Positions 40,331 to 48,548 of a stretch of DNA of 51,334 bases are shown here, piece by piece (the first letter of the stretch is position 1; each line of letters begins with the position of its first letter). Below the pieces are notes generated by a model. The model was not told the origin of the DNA. It saw only the letters and a list, made by a program, of their open reading frames with translations, and ran no database searches. Made by a program: the position numbers and the translations under genes. Source of the DNA: Verrucomicrobiota bacterium (lineage in GTDB: Bacteria > Verrucomicrobiota > Verrucomicrobiia > Chthoniobacterales > SZAS-18); the NCBI GenBank assembly GCA_018240025.1, contig JAFEGM010000044.1, positions 1 to 51,334 on the forward strand, read 5' to 3'.

Positions 40331-42985
40331 TCACTTCTTCGGGAACAGCGGCAGCCCGACCGGCGGCTTGACGTAATCGGGACCCGTCAGCGGCTCGATC
40401 GTCTCCTCCTCCTCTTCCTTGCTGATGAGCGGCGCTCCGGCCGGATCGATCAGCTTGGCGGTAACGAAGATGATGAGGTTCCGCTTGATGGAGGAATCCA
40501 CCTCGCTGCGGAAGAGACGCCCGACGAGCGGGATGTCGCCCAGCACCGGCACCTTGTCGCGCACACGCTGCACATCCTCGCGGACCAGGCCGCCCAGCAC
40601 GACGGTCGAGCCGTCGTAGATGCTCACGCTGGTCGTGACCTTGCGGGTGCTGAAGATCGGCTGGTTGATGACGTTCGGGGTCAGGACGATCGGCACCGGC
40701 TGGCCGAGCAGGTTGGTTGAGGTTGTCTGGATGGGCGAACCGTAGTTGATGAAGCCGTCGAACTCGACCACCTGCGGTTGCAGATTGAGGTCGATGGTGA
40801 AGCCGTCCGGGCCGACCACCGGCTCGACCTCGAGCGTCACGCCCGTGTTGCGCTTCTCGAAGTTCGTCGGAGTGGTCGGCGTGACCGGGAACGAGCTGCC
40901 CACCGAGGAGACACCCACCGTGCCGGTGCCGGCCGGGATGATGGTGGTGCCGCCGTCGGCACGGAAATTCTGCGGAATCTGCGGCGGCTGGAACTGCGTC
41001 GGATAGAGGAACTCGCGCACGATCTCGATGGTCGCCTTCTGCCCGCTCTTGGTCGTGACCCGCGGGGCGGAAAGCAGATCCACGCCCTTCTTCTGGTTGA
41101 GCGCGCGGATGACCACCTGGAACTGCGGATCGGTGAAGACGCCCGCCACGCTGAAGATGCCCGGGGCGGCAGCCGCCGGGGCGCCGGCCGTGCCGAAGAG
41201 GAGCGCGTCGATCGCGTTGCCCGAGATGGCCAGACCGCCCGAACGGTTGCCGTTGGTCACGTTGTAGGCGCCCACCGGAGTGTTCGCGCCGTAGCCGCTC
41301 AGCGGGAGCGGGCTGCCGGGCTGGCTGGCGCCATCGCCGCCGCCGAAGAAGACCTTCTGGTTCTTGCCCGGGCCGTTGAAGCTGCCGAGCAGCCAGTCGA
41401 AGCTGAGTTCCTTGGCGTTGTTCTGGGTGATCTCGATGAATTTCGCCTCGATCTCGACCTGCTTGATCACATCGCCCGCCGCCTGCTGCACCAGGGTTTC
41501 GATCAGGTCGATGTTCTCCTGCGTGTTGCGGACGACCAGCTTGCTGCTGGCCGGCAGGAAGGTGGCACTGGCGCCGGTCGGGAAGACCACGCCGTTGGCC
41601 TGCAGAAACTCCTGCGCTGAGGCGCGGGTGATCTGGGCCGCGCCCGCGCCGCTGACATCTCCGCCGCCCGCGCCGCCGCCCTGCCGCCGGGCCGGGGCAT
41701 TGAGCGCCCCGCCGGAGGGCGTGACGGTGCTGTTGATGAAATTCGGCGGGACGCGGAACTCGGCGGTGATGAGCGCGTCGGTGTTCTCGGTCACCGGTAC
41801 GATGGCGACCGCGAACGGCTCGACCTTGACCTTCAGATTGGCGGCGGTCGCTACGTAGCGGAGCGCCTCCAGCAGCGGCAGGCGGCGCAGGCTGAGCGTG
41901 ATGCGCGTTTCCGGGCTGGCGGCGGGTGCGGCCGGCGCCGCGGGTGCGGCCGCGGTGGCATCAGCCGGCGCCGGCTCCAGACCGGGGATGGCGTTCGCAT
42001 CCGCTCCGGGCACTGCGGCCGCGGGGGCCGGATTGGCCACCGGACGCGGTCCGCCGGGGTTCAGCTTCAGGAAGATGTTCACGCCGCGTGCGTCGGCATT
42101 CTCCTCGGTGTTATCGAGGCGAATGCTCTCCTGGCGGAGAAATTCGATGGCATCGCGCACGGTCGTGTTCCGGAACTCGATCAGCGGCACGACGATCGTC
42201 TGCAGCTTGCGGTTGATCGCCTCCGTGCCGACATCGCTCCGCTGGCGGGTGACGCCGAGGCGCGGATCGCGCGAGACCCCGTATTTGCGGACCGGATTCT
42301 CCCAGCCCTTGGCCACTTCCCAAAGCGCGCGGCCGCGGGCCTCGTTGTAGGCCGATTCCTGATAGCGTGTGCGGGCCAGCTGGACCTTCTCCTGGCCCCG
42401 ACGGGCGGCCGTGTTGGTGGGATCGAGCGCCAGCACCTGCTCGTAGCGCTTGAAGGAAAGATCGAACCGGCCCGTGTCGTAGAAGCCCTGAGCTTCCTGG
42501 AGCAGCTTCTTCACCTGCTCCACCTTGGCGATGAACTTCGGTCCGATGGTCCGGTTGTGATACTGCGGATCCTCCAGCTGGCGCAGCAACGTGACCGCCG
42601 GCCGGTAATTGGGATCGAACTCCGGCCGCAGCACCACCTTCAGCACCTGCTCGGCTTCCGGATAACGCCCTTCAACGATGCGCTGCTCGGCCAGCTTGAC
42701 CGAAGCCGTCATGAACTTGTTCACCGCCTCCGCGCGCTGGGCGCGGGTGTAGTCGGACTCCGGCAGATTGGCGACGGCGCCGCGATAGTCGCGCACCGCA
42801 TTCTCGTAGTCGCCCAGCGAATACGCCTGATCGCCCTTGCGCAGGAGACCGTCGGCGGTCGTGGCCATGCCCTGCCGACGGGCGATTTCGCGCTCGGCCA
42901 TGGACTGACCCGGCACCTGGGCGAGCACTGGAACAGAAGAGAGACCGAGACAGGCAGCGAGAAGGGCAGGCCGGGAAGGCAACAT
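40331..42985 (-). CDS. Secretin-family outer membrane protein with N-terminal TPR region (Amuc_1098-type)
   Basis: An 884-residue outer membrane channel protein. It has a signal peptide (1-22), TPR-like repeats (about 43-215; GDYENAVRDYRGAVANLP, GRFDLSFKRYEQVLALDP), a region with ALRYVATAANLKVKVEP resembling the STN/N0 domain of secretins, an alanine/proline linker, an N-domain with SKLVVRNTQENIDLIETLV, and the C-terminal secretin core ending with KVPVLGDIPLVGRLFRS near residue 810. A TPR-plus-secretin layout is known from the Akkermansia type IV pilus-like secretin. Pilus motor, pilin and alignment genes are not in this window. Confidence 0.9.
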   Translation of the reverse strand: MLPSRPALLAACLGLSSVPVLAQVPGQSMAEREIARRQGMATTADGLLRKGDQAYSLGDYENAVRDYRGAVANLPESDYTRAQRAEAVNKFMTASVKLAEQRIVEGRYPEAEQVLKVVLRPEFDPNYRPAVTLLRQLEDPQYHNRTIGPKFIAKVEQVKKLLQEAQGFYDTGRFDLSFKRYEQVLALDPTNTAARRGQEKVQLARTRYQESAYNEARGRALWEVAKGWENPVRKYGVSRDPRLGVTRQRSDVGTEAINRKLQTIVVPLIEFRNTTVRDAIEFLRQESIRLDNTEENADARGVNIFLKLNPGGPRPVANPAPAAAVPGADANAIPGLEPAPADATAAAPAAPAAPAASPETRITLSLRRLPLLEALRYVATAANLKVKVEPFAVAIVPVTENTDALITAEFRVPPNFINSTVTPSGGALNAPARRQGGGAGGGDVSGAGAAQITRASAQEFLQANGVVFPTGASATFLPASSKLVVRNTQENIDLIETLVQQAAGDVIKQVEIEAKFIEITQNNAKELSFDWLLGSFNGPGKNQKVFFGGGDGASQPGSPLPLSGYGANTPVGAYNVTNGNRSGGLAISGNAIDALLFGTAGAPAAAAPGIFSVAGVFTDPQFQVVIRALNQKKGVDLLSAPRVTTKSGQKATIEIVREFLYPTQFQPPQIPQNFRADGGTTIIPAGTGTVGVSSVGSSFPVTPTTPTNFEKRNTGVTLEVEPVVGPDGFTIDLNLQPQVVEFDGFINYGSPIQTTSTNLLGQPVPIVLTPNVINQPIFSTRKVTTSVSIYDGSTVVLGGLVREDVQRVRDKVPVLGDIPLVGRLFRSEVDSSIKRNLIIFVTAKLIDPAGAPLISKEEEEETIEPLTGPDYVKPPVGLPLFPKK

Positions 42986-43169
42986 AAGACAGGCGCGAAG
43001 AGTGAGGAACGGGCACCGACTCCGCCAGCGAAATTCGCTGCGAGCGGCAAATTTTTCGTCCGCGGGAACGAGGCGGTCGATCTGGGGCGACCATGCGAGC
43101 AGCGGGTCGGGGTGGGATCCCCTTCCCCGCGGCCCGCCGGTGGCTCGCGCGATCCGCCGAAGCGGCGGC

Positions 43170-43628
43170 TCAGTTGGACTTCACCACACGGAACTCATCG
43201 CCGGTGGCCGGGATGAACATTTTCAGGCCCAACATCGTGGGGATGAGGAAGACACGCGGCGACTGAATGGGGTTGTTCCGGGACGAGCTGTACTGGGCTA
43301 CGCGATACGAGTCGCCGTTCTCGAGCACGATGATCGAGCGCTCGTTGAAGCCCACGTAGCTGCCGGAGATCTTCGACTCGGTGATCGCCTTGGCCTTGTC
43401 CACCCCGGCCTGGCGCGCGGCCTCCTGGCTGCGGCGGGCGGAGTAGCCGCGGATCCATTCGTCCAGCGCGGCGCGTTCCCCCGGGCTCAGCTTGGCCAGA
43501 CCGGCGGCCTTGAAGGTCTCCGCCGGCATCGCCTTCTCGACCCCGGGGAAGTTCGGATCGCTGCCCCGAGCGGCGGGCAGAAGCGAGAGCGACAGGGCGG
43601 CGCAGGCGGCAAGAAGGCGGATTTGCAT
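43170..43628 (-). CDS. Small exported protein of unknown function
   Basis: A 152-residue protein with a signal peptide (1-22). Residues 45-85 are helical and charged (LSPGERAALDEWIRGYSARRSQEAA). The C-terminal half is beta-rich: KISGSYVGFNERSIIVLENGDSYRVAQ, then FLIPTMLGLKMFIPATGDEFRVV. The repeated short beta strands suggest a small barrel domain. A hairpin with arms CCGCCG and CGGCGG (43154-43168) stands directly after the stop. It lies 184 bp upstream of the secretin gene on the same strand. No family recognised. Confidence 0.7.
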   Translation of the reverse strand: MQIRLLAACAALSLSLLPAARGSDPNFPGVEKAMPAETFKAAGLAKLSPGERAALDEWIRGYSARRSQEAARQAGVDKAKAITESKISGSYVGFNERSIIVLENGDSYRVAQYSSSRNNPIQSPRVFLIPTMLGLKMFIPATGDEFRVVKSN

Positions 43629-43687
43629 GGGCGGATCATGCCCCAGTCGGGGCCGTGCGCCAGTGGCAGGACCGACGAAATGCGCGC

Positions 43688-44230
43688 CTATTTCGCGGCC
43701 AGCGCCTTCTTGAACTTCTCGACCTTCGGCCGGACGACGAACTGGCAGTAGGGCTGGTTGGGGTTCCGCTTGAAATAGTCCTGATGATATTCCTCCGCCG
43801 GCGTGAACTTCGAGGCGGGCACGATCTCGGTCACGATCGGCGCACTGAAGGCTTTCTGCGCGGCGTCGCGCGAGGCCACGGCCAGTTCGCGCTGGGCCTC
43901 GCTGTGGGTGAAGATCACGCTGCGATACTGCGTGCCGATGTCGTTGCCCTGCCGGTTCAGCTGCGTCGGGTCGTGCGCATTCCAAAAGAGGTCGATGATG
44001 TCCGAATAGGTCAGGCGGGCCGGATCGAAGGTTACTTGTACCACCTCGGCAACGCCGGTCGTCCCGGAGCAAACCTGCTCATAGGTCGGATTCTCCACCT
44101 GGCCGCCCATGTAGCCGCTGACCACCTTGAGCACGCCGGGAGCGAGCAAATAGCAGCCTTCGACGCACCAGAAGCAGCCGCCGCCGAGGGTGGCGATCTC
44201 GGTCGGGAGAGAATCGTTTGTGGAGGACAT
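43688..44230 (-). CDS. msrA: Peptide methionine-S-sulfoxide reductase MsrA
   Basis: Repairs oxidised methionine in proteins. The 180-residue product has the catalytic motif GGGCFWCVEG (C19), then VSGYMGGQVENPTYEQVCSG, and EEYHQDYFKRNP near the C-terminus. C22, C26 and further cysteines could act as resolving residues. It has no signal peptide, so it works in the cytoplasm. Start ATG at 44230; divergent from the next gene. Confidence 0.97.
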   Translation of the reverse strand: MSSTNDSLPTEIATLGGGCFWCVEGCYLLAPGVLKVVSGYMGGQVENPTYEQVCSGTTGVAEVVQVTFDPARLTYSDIIDLFWNAHDPTQLNRQGNDIGTQYRSVIFTHSEAQRELAVASRDAAQKAFSAPIVTEIVPASKFTPAEEYHQDYFKRNPNQPYCQFVVRPKVEKFKKALAAK

Positions 44231-44259
44231 GCGCCACCATCCCGCGGCGAGGTCGGACG

Positions 44260-44280
44260 GCAAGGCGGGTTCCGCCTTGC
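44260..44280. promoter_or_regulatory. 9-bp hairpin in the divergent msrA region
   Basis: GCAAGGCGG (44260-44268) and CCGCCTTGC (44272-44280) with a 3-nt loop, in the 79-bp gap between msrA and the divergent gene. It may be a regulatory hairpin or another palindromic repeat unit. Confidence 0.45.
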
Positions 44281-44309
44281 GCCGCGCGGACGCCGCCCGA
44301 ATCTGCGTC

Positions 44310-45140
44310 ATGAAGCTGTGTCGCTGGGCCCTGAGCCTGCTCGCTGCCGGAATCGTCTCGGCCCAGCCGACCGAACTCGCGCGCTTCGCGAGTCGTCCGG
44401 ACGTCTGGCCGAAAGAGGTGGTGATCAAGGTCGCGCAACCTGCCGCCAAGGGGCAGGCCGCCGTCCCCGCAGGCGCCACCGCCAAGGTCGTGGGCCTGGA
44501 GGGCACGCTGCTCGGGGTGGAGCACGCCGGCACTTTCCTGATGGTGCCGGCGAATCAGACCGATTTCGTGGAAAAAGCCTCGGTCGCGCTCGCCCAGCAG
44601 CCGAACGCGCCCTCGAAGGCCGCGCCGACGCCTCCGGCGGCCGCGGGTGGACCGACGACTCCCGCGCCTACCGGCCGCCCGCCGCACCGGCTGACCGCGC
44701 TCGAGAACGACCTCGTCTTTGCCGATGGCGTGCAGGTGCTGCCGGGATCGCTCAAGCTCGCCACGGCCGAGTACGTGCTCCTGCAGTTCGGCGGCGGCGA
44801 GCGCTGGCGGTCGGCCCTGGGTGAGCTGATCAAGACCTTCGCCGCCGCCCGCGAGCGCAAGGCCGCCTTTGAGGTCATCATGGTGCCCATACCGGGCATG
44901 AGCGTGGCCGAGACGGGCGAAATGCTGCGCGACAACCGTGCCGCCTGGCCCACGGTCAATGCGCGCAATCAGCGTCTGGTCCTGGCGCTGTGGGAAAATT
45001 TCGGGCACGCCGGCTCGTTCGCCCTCTGCCTGGTCGATCCGGCCGGCCGCATCGTGGCGCGGACTCGCCCCGGCAACGGACGGGTGGAGGAATTTTACAC
45101 CGTCCTCAAAGCGATCGACGCCCTCCCCGCCCCGCGCTGA
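44310..45140 (+). CDS. Exported protein with possible thioredoxin-like domain lacking cysteines
   Basis: A 276-residue protein with a signal peptide (1-18). Residues 25-95 form an SH3-like beta domain candidate (ATAKVVGLEGTLLGVEHAGTFLMVPANQTDFV). A proline/alanine linker (100-128) follows. The C-terminal part (about 140-274) reads like a thioredoxin fold: KLATAEYVLLQFGGGERWRSALGELIKTF, then VIMVPIPGMSVAETGEML and FALCLVDPAGRIVART. The place of a CxxC motif is taken by GGGERW, so no disulfide chemistry is expected. Function unknown. Confidence 0.7.
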   Translation: MKLCRWALSLLAAGIVSAQPTELARFASRPDVWPKEVVIKVAQPAAKGQAAVPAGATAKVVGLEGTLLGVEHAGTFLMVPANQTDFVEKASVALAQQPNAPSKAAPTPPAAAGGPTTPAPTGRPPHRLTALENDLVFADGVQVLPGSLKLATAEYVLLQFGGGERWRSALGELIKTFAAARERKAAFEVIMVPIPGMSVAETGEMLRDNRAAWPTVNARNQRLVLALWENFGHAGSFALCLVDPAGRIVARTRPGNGRVEEFYTVLKAIDALPAPR

Positions 45141-45161
45141 AGCCCGTCCAGACCGGGCGGA

Positions 45162-45806
45162 TCAGGGAAAGACTGCCCAGATTTCCGCCACCCGGCCGGC
45201 GCCCGGTGCGGCTTTCTGTTTCGCATCGGAGGCCCCCATGCCCGCGGGATAGATCGTGTTCGTCACATTGGCCAGATCTCGCATCGTCGTGCTCACGCTT
45301 TCCGCGCGTTCGCCGGCCAGCTTGATCTGCTCCGCTTCGCTGCCGGCTTCATTAGCGTAACCGAGTACGACAAAGACGAGCGAGGGATCGTCGATCAGCT
45401 TCTGCACCGCCTCCGAGCGGATGCCGTTGACCAGGACCTTGCGCTCGGCGTCCGCCAGCACGCGCTTCCCCTCGAGGAAGGGCACGATGAGCACGCAGCC
45501 CATGCCGCGCGCCCGGTCGACCGAAGCATAGAGCTTGTTGCGCTGCTCGTTGGTCAGATTCGGCAGTCGATCCACCCGCTCGAGCACGTCCTGCCGGATG
45601 CGGGCATTGATCGGATCCTTCACGTCGTACTTCGGCGCACTGACGACCGTCGGGGCGGTCTTGCTGTCCACCGCGATGGGCTGCGGGCCGCTCGGCGTGG
45701 GCGTGGGCGTGGGCGTGGCGGCCGTCGGTTTCGGCGCGTCCTTGCAAGCACTCAGACAAAACGTGGCGAGAGCGAGAGCAGAAGCGAGCAGGCGGGAGGA
45801 GGTCAC
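45162..45806 (-). CDS. Lipoprotein with divergent OmpA-like domain
   Basis: A 214-residue lipoprotein with a lipobox LSAC (C21) and a threonine/proline-rich linker (28-42). The C-terminal domain resembles OmpA/Pal: LVFVVLGYANEAGSEAEQIKLAGERAESV recalls the 'G-h-t-D-x-x-G-s-x-x-x-N-x-x-L-S-x-x-R-A-x-x-V' motif, though the peptidoglycan-binding aspartate is replaced (ANEA). The start is GTG at 45806, chosen to give the signal peptide. It converges with the preceding gene, 21 bp apart. Confidence 0.72.
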   Translation of the reverse strand: MTSSRLLASALALATFCLSACKDAPKPTAATPTPTPTPSGPQPIAVDSKTAPTVVSAPKYDVKDPINARIRQDVLERVDRLPNLTNEQRNKLYASVDRARGMGCVLIVPFLEGKRVLADAERKVLVNGIRSEAVQKLIDDPSLVFVVLGYANEAGSEAEQIKLAGERAESVSTTMRDLANVTNTIYPAGMGASDAKQKAAPGAGRVAEIWAVFP

Positions 45807-45897
45807 TGGAGAGGCAGGTTCGACGCAGGCGGGTTCGACGCCGGCGGTGAAGAGCCCCAAGCAGAACTCCTCCGCCCGTCGCGCGTCAAGAAACGGT

Positions 45898-46650
45898 TCA
45901 GGCGAGTTCGATCGCCACCGGGCAATGATCCGACCCTTGCACGTGCGGGAGAATCCAGGCCCGCTGCAGGCGCGGCCGGAGCTGGCGCGAGACGAGGAAG
46001 TAATCGATGCGCCAGCCCACATTGCGCGCCCGCGCTCCGTTCAGCACGCTCCACCAGGTGTAGTGGCCGCCGCCGGTCTCGAACTCGCGAAAGGCGTCGA
46101 GCCAGCCGGCCGCCAGATACCGCCCGAAGCCGGCGCGCTCCTGCGGAGTGAAGCCGTGGTTCTTCACGTTGGGCTTCGGATGGGTCAGATCTATCTCGGT
46201 GTGGGCGCAGTTGAAATCGCCGCAGACCACCACCGGCTTGAGTGCCTCGAGCGCGCGCAGATAGCGCAGAAACGCGCGGTCCCAGTTCTGCCGGTAGGGC
46301 AGCCGCGTCAGCTCGCGCTGCGCGTTGGGGACGTAGACATTGACGAGGAAGAATTCGCCGTGGTCGGTGGTGAGCACCCGCCCCTCCCGGTCGTGGACCT
46401 TGACGCCGATCCCGCGAGAGACGGCCAGCGGCCGCTGCCGCGTAAACGTGGCCGTGCCGGAATAGCCGCGCCGTTCGGCCGAATTCCAGTGCACCTCGTA
46501 GTGTCCGGGCCAAAGCGGCTCGACGTCCTCGGCCCGCGCCTTCGTTTCCTGCACACAGAAAATGTCAGGTTGCTCCGTCGCAAGAAACGGGAGCAGGTTC
46601 TTGCGCAGCACCGCGCGCAAGCCGTTGACGTTCCAGGAGATGATCTTCAC
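45898..46650 (-). CDS. xth: Exodeoxyribonuclease III
   Basis: AP endonuclease and 3'-5' exonuclease of base excision repair. The 250-residue product has KIISWNVNGLRA at its start, the metal ligand in FCVQETKA, YVPNAQ, the GDFNCAHTEIDL motif and the C-terminal GSDHCPV. I chose the GTG at 46650, which has AGGTGG five bases upstream on its strand and gives the standard family N-terminus; a GTG three codons further upstream (46659) is also possible. Confidence 0.96.
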   Translation of the reverse strand: MKIISWNVNGLRAVLRKNLLPFLATEQPDIFCVQETKARAEDVEPLWPGHYEVHWNSAERRGYSGTATFTRQRPLAVSRGIGVKVHDREGRVLTTDHGEFFLVNVYVPNAQRELTRLPYRQNWDRAFLRYLRALEALKPVVVCGDFNCAHTEIDLTHPKPNVKNHGFTPQERAGFGRYLAAGWLDAFREFETGGGHYTWWSVLNGARARNVGWRIDYFLVSRQLRPRLQRAWILPHVQGSDHCPVAIELA

Positions 46651-46734
46651 CGATTCCACCTGACGCGGCCATCAGGCTTTGTCACTCCGACAACTCAGAT
46701 TGCATCGCCCTGCCGGGGTGATAGCCTTTCGCCC

Positions 46735-47043
46735 ATGACGCCGTTTCTCGCCTTGAGCATGCCCGGGGGACCGGAGCTGATTCTGATCTTCCTTCTCGTG
46801 CTGATCCTGTTCGGCGCGAAGAAGTTGCCCGAGCTGGCCCGTGGGCTCGGCCAGGCCGCCAATGAATTCCGCAAGGCCAAGGACGAGTTCAATCGCGAGC
46901 TCGAGGCCGCCGATCCCAATCGCGTCAATCCGCAGGCCGCTCCGCAGGCTCAGCCCTATGGTGCCGCCCAGCAGCCGGTCGCCCCGGCCGCGCCGGCCCC
47001 CGCGGTGCCGGCCGCGCCCGCGACGAACCATCCGCCGCATTGA
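46735..47043 (+). CDS. tatA: Twin-arginine translocase subunit TatA/TatE family
   Basis: A 102-residue Tat component. One short membrane helix (about 12-26, GPELILIFLLVLILFG) is followed by the amphipathic helix FGAKKLPELARGLGQA (26-41), the family hallmark, and a charged helix. The C-terminal 40 residues are proline/alanine/glutamine-rich. It would export folded proteins such as the Tat-type ActB and dioxygenase-like lipoprotein in this window. TatC is not here. Its stop overlaps the start of the next gene. Confidence 0.93.
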   Translation: MTPFLALSMPGGPELILIFLLVLILFGAKKLPELARGLGQAANEFRKAKDEFNRELEAADPNRVNPQAAPQAQPYGAAQQPVAPAAPAPAVPAAPATNHPPH

Positions 47044-48113
47044 GCCGACCGGTCGTTTCCGCTTTCCGCCGCGCCTGCGCCCTGCTCGCAGCCGCGGCGT
47101 TTTGCTGCCCACCCGCGTCGGCGGCGAGCCCGGAGGCCGAAGCCGCGTGGCGGGAAATTCTGGCGCTGGATTCCGGCCCACCCGCGCCGCCCAAGGACCG
47201 GGCCGAGGCGCTGGCCATGGCCCAGGCGCATCTCGACCTGCAGACGCGCCAGTTGGAGCGATTCCTCAAGACTCATCCGGCCGATGCGCGGCGCGACCAG
47301 GCCCGCATTCGCCTGGTCGCGATCAAATACGCCCGCGCCCGCCTGCCCGGCGCCACCGTCACGGGCGAGGAGGCCGACCGTTTGCTGGCGGCAATCGAAT
47401 CGGATCCCGCCACGACGGCCTCCGGGCGAGCCGATGCGCGTTATCTTCGCCTGACGGAAGCCATGCAGCGGTTGGCGCGCCTCGGTCCCGAGGCGCGCCT
47501 CGATCAGCGCACCTGGCTGCTGCGGTCGGTGCGCGATTTCTCGCGCGCGCTGCCTTCCGACAAGCGCACGGCGGGACTGCTGGTCGAGGTCGGCACGCTG
47601 TTCGAGGACCAGCCGGGCGAGCGCCGCGCTCTGCTGGGAGAGGCGTTGACCCTGCTGGGTCCCCGGACCGATGCGACCGCCGAGGCCCTGCGTCGGCGCA
47701 TTCGCGATGATCAAAAGCGGCTCGCGCTGCTGGATCGGAAAATCGATCTTGCCGCATCCCTCGGGGCCGCTGCGCCCGTGCCGGGCCGCGTCAGCGTGAT
47801 CGCCTTCTGGGCCTCGTGGTCGGCGCCGTCGCTGCGGGCGCTGGAGGAGTTAAAGCGGGCGCAGGCCACGCTCGACTTCGACCTGATCGCGGTCAGCCTG
47901 GACGAAGACCTGTCGCGGGCGCGAGCCCTCCTGGCCGAAAACGGGCTGCGCGCCACGTTCGTGGGCGATGGCAAAGCGTGGGAGAGCCCCGCCGCCCGGC
48001 AGTTGGGGATCAATGCCCTGCCCTGCCTGCTCGTGGTCGACCGCACCGGCGTGGTGCGCTCCACCAACGCCACCGGCCGGCTCGCCGCCGTCCTGCAGGC
48101 GCTGCCGCGCTGA
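47040..48113 (+). CDS. Exported helical protein with C-terminal TlpA-like thioredoxin domain lacking both cysteines
   Basis: A 357-residue protein with a signal peptide (about 1-28). Residues 30-230 are helical and TPR-like. The C-terminal domain (about 240-357) follows the TlpA/ResA pattern: VSVIAFWASWSAPSLRALEELK, then DLIAVSLDED and LGINALPCLLVVDRTG. The CxxC of the family is WSAPS here, so both cysteines are serine and it cannot act as a disulfide reductase. It starts with TTG at 47040, which overlaps the tatA stop by four bases, suggesting coupled translation. Confidence 0.8.
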   Translation: MSRPVVSAFRRACALLAAAAFCCPPASAASPEAEAAWREILALDSGPPAPPKDRAEALAMAQAHLDLQTRQLERFLKTHPADARRDQARIRLVAIKYARARLPGATVTGEEADRLLAAIESDPATTASGRADARYLRLTEAMQRLARLGPEARLDQRTWLLRSVRDFSRALPSDKRTAGLLVEVGTLFEDQPGERRALLGEALTLLGPRTDATAEALRRRIRDDQKRLALLDRKIDLAASLGAAAPVPGRVSVIAFWASWSAPSLRALEELKRAQATLDFDLIAVSLDEDLSRARALLAENGLRATFVGDGKAWESPAARQLGINALPCLLVVDRTGVVRSTNATGRLAAVLQALPR

Positions 48114-48118
48114 AGCCG

Positions 48119-48532
48119 CTATTCCGGCAGCTCCATGGCCAGCACGGCCTCGGTCTGACGCCGGCGGAATTCCCGTAGTTGCTCGACCATCTTCTCCTCA
48201 CCGCGCGCCGCGCGCACGGCGGCGAAGTGCAGCAAGGCATTCTTCATTCCGGCCTCGCCGATGGCCAGGGTCGCGGCCGGGCCGATGGGACCGCGCTGAA
48301 TGACGTTCAACGCCTCGTTGGCGCTGGTCGTCAGCGGCACCCACACGACCACGCTGCCGGGCATGGCCTCGGTCGCCTTGGCCGCTCGATCGGGGTCGCC
48401 CCCCAGGACGATGACGAAATCGCCCGCGCTCTGGGAGGTGACGAAACCGAATTCCTTCAACAGCTCCGCCGTCGTGCGCTCGAAGTTTGTGCAGGCGTGG
48501 GGTGCACCCAGGAGTCGGACGAGGCGGAGCAT
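48119..48532 (-). CDS. Divergent PurE-like (AIR carboxylase domain) protein
   Basis: A 137-residue protein whose C-terminal half matches the PurE fold: VVVWVPLTTSANEALNVIQRGPIGPAATLAIGEAGMKNALLHFAAV parallels the 'PVIGVPV...L-x-S-I-x-Q-M-P-x-G-x-P-V-x-T-x-A-I-G-x-A-G-x-x-N-A-A-L' end of PurE. The N-terminus lacks the GSxSD phosphate loop and the SAHR motif with the catalytic histidine. It is therefore unlikely to be the purine biosynthesis mutase. A regulatory or nucleotide-binding role is possible. It lies 16 bp after the desaturase start region on the same strand. Confidence 0.65.
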   Translation of the reverse strand: MLRLVRLLGAPHACTNFERTTAELLKEFGFVTSQSAGDFVIVLGGDPDRAAKATEAMPGSVVVWVPLTTSANEALNVIQRGPIGPAATLAIGEAGMKNALLHFAAVRAARGEEKMVEQLREFRRRQTEAVLAMELPE

Positions 48533-48548
48533 AGGAAAGATCGAAGCG

